A stretch of 64,000 bases of DNA from CAYMQB01 sp964392665 (lineage in GTDB: Bacteria; Hydrothermota; E44-bin80), in NCBI GenBank assembly GCA_964392665.1, contig CAYMQB010000004.1, forward strand, positions 33,689 through 97,688, in the 5' to 3' direction. Below are positions 18,862-25,702 of the stretch, piece by piece (position 1 is the first letter of the stretch; the number at the start of each line of letters is the position of its first letter). Below the pieces are notes generated by a model. It did no database searches and was not told the origin of the DNA. It saw only the letters and a program-made list of their open reading frames with translations. The position numbers and the translations under genes were made by a program.

Positions 18862-18948
18862 GTTCCTCGACACACTCGGGACGGTATTAGTTGCTCCGCA
18901 ACGGTAGTGTGTTCCTTCGGAACGGGGATTGGTTCATCTGCGATGAAC
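18862..18948. repeat. Array of small hairpins with near-identical frames
   Basis: In the 308 bp gap upstream of the Asp-box gene, at least four short palindromes follow one another at 21-28 bp spacing. They are GTTGCTCCGCAAC (18890-18902), GTTCCTTCGGAAC (18911-18923), GTTCATCTGCGATGAAC (18932-18948) and, with G-U pairing, one at 18862-18882. Each is followed by CGG or ACGG. Stem sequences differ while the GTT...AAC frame is kept, which is compensated covariation within the array. A weak fifth unit (GCTGCGCATC) precedes them near 18845. The rest of the gap is AT-rich. Confidence 0.6.
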
Positions 18949-19017
18949 GGTTTTTGAGTCATTAGTTTTGCGGATTCTATTTACTGATTTCATTAATCGT
19001 GATAGAAGAATGCAGAG

Positions 19018-19546
19018 AATAATTGTATATTACTAAATAACTGTATATTAATTGTTATTTGGTATACTTATTGTTATTGATAGTTATTTATTGTTATTGG
19101 TGGTTATTTGGTGTCATTAACACGTTTTTTTACAGATGAGATGAAGTTGTTCAGTTTTACACCAAAGATTTCATATTTACCCGTCAAAAGCTCGTGCTTC
19201 TCCTGTTTAATTAGACCTCTTTCCTTAAGTAGTTCCTCCCAATGTCTTGATTCCCAGAATGAACCACGCGCATTATAATAGAATTTCACTGAATCCATGT
19301 AATGGAATCTACCATAACCTTCTGCAATATTCGCACTTGTAGAATCCGTAGAGTCCAAAAATTGCTGCCCAATTGAGAAACGGAACTCTTTTGGTAACTC
19401 TTTATATACTTCCCAAGCAATTCTGCATATTTCTCTTGCGATTGTGTAAACCTCTAAATCTTCTAATTTCATCCCTTACTTTAATTCCAATTAAGAAACA
19501 AGTAATAGACTGTGAATAACTAAATAACGATTAATATACAATTATT
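19018..19546. mobile_element. Inverted-repeat-bounded cassette A carrying a four-helix-bundle gene
   Basis: The four-helix gene at 19104-19472 is enclosed by inverted repeats. The stretch TGTATATTAATTGTTATTT at 19042-19060 is the reverse complement of 19522-19540 with one mismatch in 19. AATAATTGTATATTA at 19018-19032 is the exact reverse complement of 19532-19546. The right arm ends 7 bp after the stop of the upstream dehydratase gene. Inside the left arm are degenerate TTATTGTTATTGG repeats. Known analogy: intervening sequences in 23S rRNA genes are hairpins carrying a gene of this same protein family. Calling it mobile is inference. Confidence 0.5.
19104..19472 (-). CDS. Four-helix-bundle protein (S23/IVS-type family, TIGR02436-like)
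   Basis: A 122-residue helical protein. It has the family's recognisable frame: KLEDLEVYTIAREICRIAWE at the start, then ELPKEFRFSIGQQFLDSTDS, the signature ANIAEGYGRFHYMDSVKFYY, and a long C-terminal helix. This family (called 23S rRNA intervening-sequence protein or four-helix bundle protein) has members encoded inside rRNA intervening sequences and a relative, Avd, in diversity-generating retroelements. Basic faces suggest nucleic-acid binding. It is the only gene in inverted-repeat cassette A and lies in the polysaccharide locus with no functional link to it. Its paralogue is at 23003-23392. Confidence 0.85.
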   Translation of the reverse strand: MKLEDLEVYTIAREICRIAWEVYKELPKEFRFSIGQQFLDSTDSTSANIAEGYGRFHYMDSVKFYYNARGSFWESRHWEELLKERGLIKQEKHELLTGKYEIFGVKLNNFISSVKKRVNDTK

Positions 19547-19553
19547 ATTTTGT

Positions 19554-20507
19554 CTAAACGCGTGTTCTCCAGTACTCAAGAGTATCTTTAAGTGTTTGCT
19601 CGAAGGAGATTTCAGGCTTCCACCCAGTCTTCTCCCTGAACTTCGTCGAGTCCCCTTTGAGAATGGGAACATCGGAAGGTCTCATTCTTGTCGAATCTTT
19701 CTTGAATTCAACCTTCACATCCGAAAGCGACAAAAAAGTATCAAGAATACTCTGTATCGTTCTCGGTACACCTGAACATATGTTATAAACAACTCCGGGT
19801 TCACATTTCTCAGCAGCAAGCCAGTATGCCTTTACAATGTCTCTCACATCCGTAAAATCCCTTTGCGCTTCAAGGTTTCCTACATGCATAACAGGTTCTT
19901 TAATTCCCTTTTCAATCTCGGCTATCTGTTTTGCGAAGGTTGAGCAAACAAAAACATCACCCCTGCGGGGTCCCGTATGATTGAACGCCCTTGTTCTGAT
20001 TATTTTCAACCCATAACTTTTAAAATATTGAAAACCAAGTAAGTCCTGTGTAACTTTACTCACTCCATAGGGACTTAACGGTCTTAGGGGATTGTTCTCA
20101 TTTATCGGTACTTCTTCCGGATAAACGAGCCCATATTCCTCACTTGAACCCGCAATCTGAATAGTTGCATCGAGTTTTAACTGCCTCACGGATTCAAAGA
20201 TGTTCAACTCCCCAATAATGTTTGTAGAAAGCGTTTCCCCTGGCAAATTCCAAGATGCTGGCACAAAACTCTGTGCAGCAAGATGAAATATCCGCTCAGG
20301 TTTTACAGATTTCACAACGTCATGAACCGATGTCATATCCTTTATGTCACATTCAAACAGTTCGATTTTTCCATCCAGATGTTCTATGTTCTCTTTCTGA
20401 CTTCTCCATCTTGCTATTCCAAATACCTCAACTTCACCTTTTTGCAAAAGATAATCGGCAAGATGGCTTCCAACAAAACCCGTGATTCCAGTTATAAGAA
20501 CTCGCAT
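19554..20507 (-). CDS. GDP-mannose 4,6-dehydratase / GDP-6-deoxymannose reductase-like SDR enzyme
   Basis: A 317-residue extended short-chain dehydrogenase/reductase. Seen: the NAD(P) motif RVLITGITGFVGSHLADYLL at the N-terminus, HLAAQSFVPASW near residue 75, the catalytic Ser/Glu region QIAGSSEEYG near residue 120 and YGVSK with the catalytic Tyr-Lys pair near residue 147. The substrate part reads IRTRAFNHTGPRRGDVFVCS. These match the GMD/RMD branch, which makes GDP-4-keto-6-deoxymannose or reduces it to GDP-rhamnose. The SSEEYG form is closer to RMD enzymes, so the exact reaction is uncertain. It supplies a deoxysugar nucleotide to the glycan locus. Confidence 0.85.
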   Translation of the reverse strand: MRVLITGITGFVGSHLADYLLQKGEVEVFGIARWRSQKENIEHLDGKIELFECDIKDMTSVHDVVKSVKPERIFHLAAQSFVPASWNLPGETLSTNIIGELNIFESVRQLKLDATIQIAGSSEEYGLVYPEEVPINENNPLRPLSPYGVSKVTQDLLGFQYFKSYGLKIIRTRAFNHTGPRRGDVFVCSTFAKQIAEIEKGIKEPVMHVGNLEAQRDFTDVRDIVKAYWLAAEKCEPGVVYNICSGVPRTIQSILDTFLSLSDVKVEFKKDSTRMRPSDVPILKGDSTKFREKTGWKPEISFEQTLKDTLEYWRTRV

Positions 20508-20569
20508 TGGAAACTCCTTTTAGTTTAAGATTATGAAATCATTCGCTGTAATGAAATCCCCCTTAGTCC

Positions 20570-20625
20570 CCCTTTTTCAAAGGGGGAAGATATGGTGGTT
20601 TGCCCTTTTTCAAAGGGGGAAGATA
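20570..20625. repeat. Two direct copies of a 23-bp palindromic repeat
   Basis: Positions 20570-20592 and 20603-20625 are identical over 23 bp. Each contains the palindrome CCCTTTTTCAAAGGG followed by GGAAGATA, and the first copy has two more C on its left. They lie immediately downstream of the DUF5674-linked gene pair. Such GGGG/CCCC hairpins are a repeat type scattered through intergenic DNA of many candidate-phylum genomes. They could also act as transcript 3' ends. Confidence 0.7.
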
Positions 20626-20632
20626 AGGGATT

Positions 20633-20983
20633 TTAAATTTGCTCAGAAATAATTTGATAGGTTTCGCTGTTAAGCGATAGAAGGATTTTCAGCAAGTCAT
20701 TGTTAAATTTCACACTCATCTTCTTGTCTATATACTGTAAAGCCAACATTTCCCTGAACCGCAAAAGCTCTCTTATCAAATTCCTACTCATAGATACACT
20801 AACAGTCAAATCCAGTAGTTCAAAAGCTCTCTCATAGCAATGCTTGACTTCTTCAAAATCCTCTTTTACTATCCAGTTTTTTGCTCTGTTCAATTCATTT
20901 GCAATCATCAGCAACTGCTTGGTTTTTCCAAATACTCGCCACTTTTCTTCCGTGAGATTTTTATGCAACTTCAGTTTGTACAT
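20633..20983 (-). CDS. Small helical protein of unknown function, paired with DUF5674 gene
   Basis: A 116-residue protein, strongly alpha-helical and basic, with no motif I recognise. It has Lys-rich N-terminal residues (MYKLKLHKNLTEEKWRVFGK), a hydrophobic-heptad centre (ELNRAKNWIVKEDFEEVKHC) and a C-terminal helix. It overlaps the upstream DUF5674 gene by 23 bp, so the two are probably translated together and may form a complex. The pair is bounded by palindromic repeats on both sides. A toxin-antitoxin-like pairing is conceivable but nothing in the sequence proves it. Confidence 0.65.
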   Translation of the reverse strand: MYKLKLHKNLTEEKWRVFGKTKQLLMIANELNRAKNWIVKEDFEEVKHCYERAFELLDLTVSVSMSRNLIRELLRFREMLALQYIDKKMSVKFNNDLLKILLSLNSETYQIISEQI

Positions 20984-21326
20984 TTTCCTCTACAATTAGT
21001 TCCCTAACAATGTCCTCTATTTTCCCACGAGTTCCCGAATCTTCAATTTCCATCCATCTATTATTTGCCGAAGGTCTTATGTTAATAAGTGCTGTATATT
21101 CAACCCAGTCTTTTTTATCTTTCCTTAAATAGAGATTAACACCCCATAAATTCTTTTGCTCGCTTCCTTCAGTCAGAAGAAATGCTTCAAGGTCCGAATG
21201 TAGTTCCGCATCGACAGCCATTATTCCATTTTCGATATCGACAACTGCTTTAATTAGGTCTTCGAAAAAGCTGTTATGCTCTCTTAAAATTGTATCTTTA
21301 CTTATGGCTCTATTTATAATTGTCAT
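20961..21326 (-). CDS. DUF5674 family protein
   Basis: A protein of about 121 residues with the conserved pattern of DUF5674. Seen: an N-terminal MTIINRAISKDTI, the core FFEDLIKAVVDIENGIMAV, DAELHSDLEAFLLTEGSEQK, LWGVNLYL and a closing ALINIRPSANNRWMEIED. The family is small, soluble, of unknown function, and frequent in candidate phyla. Start choice: the ATG at 21326 follows GGGGTG at 7 bp. The in-frame upstream start at 21344 would lie within a 42-bp repeat. The ribosome-binding site is itself contributed by the repeat copy at 21332-21373, which is unusual. Confidence 0.75.
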   Translation of the reverse strand: MTIINRAISKDTILREHNSFFEDLIKAVVDIENGIMAVDAELHSDLEAFLLTEGSEQKNLWGVNLYLRKDKKDWVEYTALINIRPSANNRWMEIEDSGTRGKIEDIVRELIVEENVQTEVA

Positions 21327-21331
21327 ATTAC

Positions 21332-21417
21332 ACACCCCGTCCACTTCGTGGACACCCCTCTTTTTAGAGGGGACTACACCCCGTCCACTTCGTGGACACC
21401 CCTCTTTTTAGAGGGGA
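21332..21417. repeat. Tandem duplication of a 42-bp double-hairpin repeat
   Basis: Positions 21332-21373 and 21376-21417 are identical 42-bp copies at 44 bp spacing. Each folds into two hairpins: GTCCACTTCGTGGAC, then CCCCTCTTTTTAGAGGGG. They lie upstream of the DUF5674 gene and provide its ribosome-binding site. With the palindromes at 20570-20625 they bracket the DUF5674 pair. Confidence 0.8.
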
Positions 21418-21521
21418 TTTACACATATACTCTAAACCAACTTATTAGCACTAAATACAATATCACTTTAGATTCTTCCTAAGTAGATAAGCTTTGCTTA
21501 CTCAGAATGACTTAGAAACAT

Positions 21522-22829
21522 CTATTTTCTTCCACTACCGAGCAGTTTGAGAATAATCTCTTTAAGCTGTATAATGTTTGGTTTTCCTTTCACCTCTGTC
21601 CCTTCGGGTAAAACAACAAAAGCATCATCCTGAGTATGCATACCTGTTAGGATAGAATTACCAAATATTTCCTTTGATTTAACACTTCCCTTGAGGTCAA
21701 ATCCATAATTGGACTGCGCAACAATATCAGGGCCCATTTCTGCATACTTGCCCGAATAGACTTCCGCTCTTCTATATACCTTACGCAAAACCTTTTTACC
21801 GTTGTATTCAATACCATAAAGCATGCTTATAAGTTCACTAACCAACTCCTCGTACTCCTGCCCCATGGAAACGGAACCATTAGGATACTTCTCTTTCAGG
21901 TTTATGTAAACTCTCCCTGGATCCATAACAAACGCTTTGCTTCCCCTTCCTATGTCCTCAAGAGACTCGGGATTCTCTTTTCCAAACTTTAGATAATCCT
22001 GTTCAAACATCCATCTGTTGAGATAAACTTCTTTCTCGATTTTTGTAAAACCATGGTCAGACAGCAAAATTAATTCCATCGAATCATTAAGTTTTTCCTT
22101 AATGTCCTTTATTATCTCCTCGTCAACAAAATGATAGTAATCAAGAAAAGCCTGATGATATTTATGAGAATCATCGAAGTAGGCATTCATAAGAAAATGT
22201 TGTAGCCTGTCAGTCCCGGTAACAACGGCAATGAACAAATCCCATTCTTCCTTGTGCCAGAAATAATCAATTGCTTTTTTTCTTGTTCTCAAAGTTTCAA
22301 AAAGGTCTTTAATGAGAAAATTCTTGTCTTCTCTTCCTCTCATTGTATCAACATCTATTCTGTATCCTATTGACTTGAGAAATTGCAGAATGTTTTCCGG
22401 GTAAATCGCTTTCTCAAGATACAGAGCAACAAAGCCCGATATCAAGATACCATTTATTTTCTTTGCCGGATATGTACCTGGAAGATTAATCACAACGGTC
22501 CGTTTTTTCTCTTCCGCAATCTCATCCCATATGGGTGCGCGCTTTAGGTCAGAAAAATTTGGGAACCGCATTTTGTATGAAAAAGGCACCAGGTCTGTAA
22601 ATCCAAAAATCCCATGTTCACCCGGATTATCACCTGTCATAAATGTACTCCATGCAACGGAAGATATTTCAGGTATACTCGTACCCATTTGATAAAATTT
22701 GCTCTCTTCGGTTAGTGACTGTAGATTAGGCATAACGCCGTTTTCGGCAAGTCTCTTAACGAGAGAATATGGTGAACCATCCAACCCCAGGACTGCTACC
22801 CTACTCCTCCCTCCTCTCCTCAACACCAA
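21522..22829 (-). CDS. Alkaline phosphatase superfamily type I phosphodiesterase/nucleotide pyrophosphatase
   Basis: A 435-residue enzyme. Seen: the N-terminal metal site VAVLGLDGSPYSLVKRLAEN (Asp near residue 16), the nucleophile region SSVAWSTFMTGDNPGEHGIF (Thr near residue 63) and the second metal site LILLSDHGFTKIEKEV near residue 255. A late His-containing stretch, ILTGMHTQDDAFVVLPEG, follows. These match phosphodiesterase-type members of the superfamily, which use two metal ions to cleave phosphodiesters, pyrophosphates or sulfate esters. No signal peptide is seen, so it is probably cytoplasmic. It lies next to the sulfate-activation genes. A role in nucleotide (PAP/PAPS) turnover or glycan desulfation is possible but inferred. 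Confidence 0.83.
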   Translation of the reverse strand: MVLRRGGRSRVAVLGLDGSPYSLVKRLAENGVMPNLQSLTEESKFYQMGTSIPEISSVAWSTFMTGDNPGEHGIFGFTDLVPFSYKMRFPNFSDLKRAPIWDEIAEEKKRTVVINLPGTYPAKKINGILISGFVALYLEKAIYPENILQFLKSIGYRIDVDTMRGREDKNFLIKDLFETLRTRKKAIDYFWHKEEWDLFIAVVTGTDRLQHFLMNAYFDDSHKYHQAFLDYYHFVDEEIIKDIKEKLNDSMELILLSDHGFTKIEKEVYLNRWMFEQDYLKFGKENPESLEDIGRGSKAFVMDPGRVYINLKEKYPNGSVSMGQEYEELVSELISMLYGIEYNGKKVLRKVYRRAEVYSGKYAEMGPDIVAQSNYGFDLKGSVKSKEIFGNSILTGMHTQDDAFVVLPEGTEVKGKPNIIQLKEIILKLLGSGRK

Positions 22830-22854
22830 TACAACCTCCCATACCGAAGGATAA

Positions 22855-23456
22855 GGGATAAAGGATAAAGGATAAAGGAAATACGCAATTCAAAAACAAA
22901 GGATAAATAGAACATGTTAAAACCCAAAGAAAAATTTCATAATAGAAACCTTAAAATAAGATTGAAATTCGATTAAATTGGGAAGTACTCATTACAAAGC
23001 AATTAAAGGCTTTTACGGTAATGTATTTTCTTCTGCATGCTTCCAAAGATACTTTTGAGCTCGAAGGATTTTTGAACTAAATATTCTAATTTCTCGCTTT
23101 TTGACATATTCGTCGCTTTTATAATTCTTAGCCAATAGTTGCTCTCTTTAGATTCTCTAAAGCAAATACTAATTCTATAACTAAAATCATCCTTACTAAA
23201 TGCCCCTTGCGCTTCTTCATAATTTGCTCCAACTGAAGTAGCTGATTTAGCAAGTTGATATTTTACTACATCGTTTTCCTTTGAATATTTTATTGTTCTT
23301 AAGAATTTTATAGCATCTACAACAAATTGGAAAATTCTTTCTTCAAGATTTTTTACCTTGTCTTTTTTTTCAGTGTTCTTTGTATCTTCCAATTAACTTA
23401 TCTCCCTTGTTTTTATCCTTTAATTTTCATCCTTTATCCTTTAACCTTTATCCCTG
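22855..23456. mobile_element. Inverted-repeat-bounded cassette B carrying a four-helix-bundle gene
   Basis: The stretch 22855-22879, built from GGATAAAGGATAAAGG units, is the reverse complement of 23432-23456 with one mismatch in 25. Between them lies only the four-helix gene 23003-23392. The right arm ends 6 bp after the stop of the APS kinase gene and the left arm starts 25 bp before the start of the phosphodiesterase gene. The cassette thus fills the 633 bp gap almost completely. It has the same architecture as cassette A with unrelated arm sequence. Mobility is inference. Confidence 0.55.
23003..23392 (-). CDS. Four-helix-bundle protein (S23/IVS-type family)
   Basis: A 129-residue protein of the same family as 19104-19472. 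It has a Lys-rich N-terminus (MEDTKNTEKKDKVKNLEERI), then FVVDAIKFLRTIKYSKENDV and the signature QLAKSATSVGANYEEAQGAF. After the conserved SYRISICFRESKESNYWLRI comes a C-terminal helix. The GANYEEA box matches the ANIAEGY box of its paralogue and is diagnostic for the family. The lengths and helix order agree, but identity between the two is low, so they are not recent duplicates. It is the only gene in inverted-repeat cassette B. Confidence 0.87.
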   Translation of the reverse strand: MEDTKNTEKKDKVKNLEERIFQFVVDAIKFLRTIKYSKENDVVKYQLAKSATSVGANYEEAQGAFSKDDFSYRISICFRESKESNYWLRIIKATNMSKSEKLEYLVQKSFELKSIFGSMQKKIHYRKSL

Positions 23457-23462
23457 TCAGTA

Positions 23463-24074
23463 CTACAAGTATCCCAGTTGTTCAAGTCTTTCTTTTATCT
23501 CCTTTTCCTCGTCTTCGGTTACGATTTCTTCCTGTTCAGTTGCTGCTGAAACAAATCCGTTTTGCTCAAGCCATCTAATTACCTTAGTGGTAGATTCTTC
23601 AACCGATTCTTTGTCCGTATTAAGCACAATTTCAGGTTTAGGTGGTTCCTCGTATGGGTCAGAAACCCCCGTGAAATTCTCAATTTCTCCATTCATAGCT
23701 TTCTTGTAAAGCCCTTTCACATCTCTTTCCATAAGAACTTCGAGAGGACATTTTGCAAAGATTTCAATGAAGTTCGTGGTTTCCTTCCTCGCGGCATCTC
23801 GTTTTTCAATGTATGGCGATATAAACGAAACCAGGGTTGCAACACCATTTCTCGAAAGAAGTTTTGCAACAAAGGTCACTCTTTCTATGTTTTTATCTCT
23901 ATCTTCTTTTGTAAAACCCAAATCCTTAGTAAGACTTTTTCGGACTATGTCTCCGTCGAGTCTTTCCACATTTATGTTCCTATGGATAAGTATCTTTGCC
24001 ACTGCATCGGCAATTGTTGATTTTCCAGAACCGGAAAGTCCGGTAAACCATAAAGTGAATCCTTCATTTTTCAT
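23463..24074 (-). CDS. cysC: Adenylylsulfate (APS) kinase
   Basis: A 203-residue P-loop kinase that phosphorylates APS to PAPS. Seen: the Walker A LWFTGLSGSGKSTIADAVAK at residues 8-27, RLDGDIVRKSLTKDLGFTKE (APS-contacting and lid region) and NIERVTFVAKLLSRNGVATL. Then come FISPYIEKRDAARK, CPLEVLMERDVKGLYKKA and FTGVSDPYEEP, all at the usual family positions. The last 30 residues are an acidic extension beyond the typical end. The upstream neighbour is ATP sulfurylase, so the pair makes PAPS. No PAPS reductase is nearby, so the PAPS is more likely used for sulfation of the glycan than for cysteine synthesis; this last point is inference. Confidence 0.95.
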   Translation of the reverse strand: MKNEGFTLWFTGLSGSGKSTIADAVAKILIHRNINVERLDGDIVRKSLTKDLGFTKEDRDKNIERVTFVAKLLSRNGVATLVSFISPYIEKRDAARKETTNFIEIFAKCPLEVLMERDVKGLYKKAMNGEIENFTGVSDPYEEPPKPEIVLNTDKESVEESTTKVIRWLEQNGFVSAATEQEEIVTEDEEKEIKERLEQLGYL

Positions 24075-24246
24075 AAATTCTTCCTTTCAGTAATCGAAGA
24101 ATTAGTCTTTCTCCTAACTTCTCTATGTTAAGAACCCGAATACTTCAATTATTTTTATTCTCATCTTTTATGTAATTTCTTCAAGAACTTTAGAGATATT
24201 TTTTCTCTGTGTTCTCTGTGGTTACCTTTATGTTTTTTCATTCTTT

Positions 24247-25395
24247 TCACACAAATGGATTATCGAATGAAGTTAATATTTCTGCTATCTCTTTTCTCAT
24301 AATTTCAACAGGTGGTAATTGTTTCTTGGAAATCATCTCTCTGATAACGGTTCCACTTGGTTTTACTCTATCACTATCCGAATGACCACAGGTTTTTGTC
24401 GTTGCAATGGAACCGCACTTCTTACAATAAAAAGAATGCTCGAATTTCAATGGCTCAATCCCAAGGTCGGGAAATCCCTCGAACATCTTCTGCGCATCGA
24501 ATGTTCCATAAAACTTTCCAACACCTGCATGGTCTCTTCCCACAACAAAATGTGTGCATCCGTAATTTTTACGCATAATTGCATGGTGTATAGCTTCCCT
24601 GGGTCCTGCATAATGCATCCTTGTTGGCAGAATGCTCATAACAACGCGATCCTTAGGATAGAAATCACTCATCATCTTCCTGTAACTTTCGAGGATAACC
24701 TCGTCCTTAAAATCCCCCTTCTTCTTTCTACCCATCAAAGGATTGATGAACAAACCGTCAACAATCTCCAACGCGCATCGCTGAATGTACTCATGTGCTC
24801 TATGAATAGGATTTCTTGTCTGAAACGCCACTACGGTATTCCAACCTTTTTCTCTGAAAAGCACCCTCGTTTCTCTCGGGTCGAGATTAAATTCCGAAAA
24901 AGGTTCTCTCGAATCGTCGATTAGAAAAATCTTACCGCCAATGAAGTAATCCTCTTTGCGCAGCATTTCGTAAACTCCTGGATGAGATTCATCCAATGTT
25001 CCGTAAACGTTCCTTGCAATTTTCTCTTTGTCAAAGGAATATTTGTCCTCAACTGAAAGAAGGGCAATATTCCTATCTGCTTCATCTACTAAAAGAATAT
25101 TTTCCCCAACCTCGACCTTGTCCGCTATCTCCTTTTCAACATCAAGCAGTATGGGTATAGTCCAGACAACGCCCGAAGGAAGGTGCATCTCATCCACCAC
25201 GGTTTCCACTTCGAGCTTATTAAGAAAACCTTCTATAGGACTGAATACTCCCCGTGCAATATTCCTTGCATCTTTGACGGTTTCCGAATCTATGGTGATT
25301 CTTAAATAGTGTCCTGCATTGTTGATTACTTCTTCTTTCTTCTTTCCTTTTAATATACTTTTTACGAGTTTATTTCCATGAGGTTTTGAAAGCAT
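24247..25395 (-). CDS. sat: Sulfate adenylyltransferase (ATP sulfurylase)
   Basis: A 382-residue enzyme that makes APS from ATP and sulfate. Seen: ARGVFSPIEGFLNK near residue 50, the ATP-binding VAFQTRNPIHRAHEYIQRC near residue 190 (QTRNPxHxxH motif), PTRMHYAGPREAIHHAI, and GRDHAGVGKFY near residue 290. A zinc-binding CKKCGSIATTKTCGH near the C-terminus marks the Sat (not CysN/CysD) class. Start choice: the ATG at 25395 has GGGAG 5 bp upstream. An in-frame start at 25458 would add 21 residues that lie inside the upstream tandem-repeat array. It is followed by cysC. Confidence 0.95.
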   Translation of the reverse strand: MLSKPHGNKLVKSILKGKKKEEVINNAGHYLRITIDSETVKDARNIARGVFSPIEGFLNKLEVETVVDEMHLPSGVVWTIPILLDVEKEIADKVEVGENILLVDEADRNIALLSVEDKYSFDKEKIARNVYGTLDESHPGVYEMLRKEDYFIGGKIFLIDDSREPFSEFNLDPRETRVLFREKGWNTVVAFQTRNPIHRAHEYIQRCALEIVDGLFINPLMGRKKKGDFKDEVILESYRKMMSDFYPKDRVVMSILPTRMHYAGPREAIHHAIMRKNYGCTHFVVGRDHAGVGKFYGTFDAQKMFEGFPDLGIEPLKFEHSFYCKKCGSIATTKTCGHSDSDRVKPSGTVIREMISKKQLPPVEIMRKEIAEILTSFDNPFV

Positions 25396-25422
25396 AAGAA
25401 CTCCCTTCCTTTGAACACTGCG

Positions 25423-25546
25423 TTGTAAATAAACGTCTTCGGCTGTAAACAAACGCACCTGCGTGCTGCGTAACTAACACTTCCGTTGTAAAACAAGCGT
25501 TATCACTGTTAAACGAACGTCAATACTGTAAATATACTACAAATAC
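25423..25546. repeat. Six-unit degenerate tandem repeat upstream of sat, about 20-bp period
   Basis: Units start at 25423, 25443, 25466, 25486, 25506 and 25526, that is, every 20 bp with one of 23. On the plus strand the units read YTGTAAAYAAACG plus a variable 6-7 bp spacer. Examples are TTGTAAATAAACG, CTGTAAACAAACG, TTGTAAAACAAGCG, CTGTTAAACGAACG and CTGTAAATATAC; the third (CTGCGTAACTAAC) is diverged. The array begins 28 bp upstream of the sat ATG, where a regulator-binding or promoter region would be. A 20-bp period equals about two helical turns. Spacers do not look like CRISPR spacers: they are too short and vary only by drift. Confidence 0.65.
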
Positions 25547-25702
25547 CAACAAATAGTAGCAGATATACTATAAACTATAATGTTATTTTCTCGTTCCAAT
25601 TACTTACTATTTTTATTAAATAGCCTTCGGCTTCTTTGAATAACCAATAAATAGCTATCCTACTGTAATATAGAAACTTATGTCCACCCCACAACCTTAC
25701 CA

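Noticed and set aside
18862..18948. Possible tRNA or CRISPR
   Set aside because: Only short consecutive hairpins; no cloverleaf, no T-loop sequence and no spacer pattern.
25423..25546. Possible CRISPR array
   Set aside because: Repeat units are 13 bp plus 6-7 bp variable parts and drift in sequence; there are no unique 25-40 bp spacers and no cas genes nearby.
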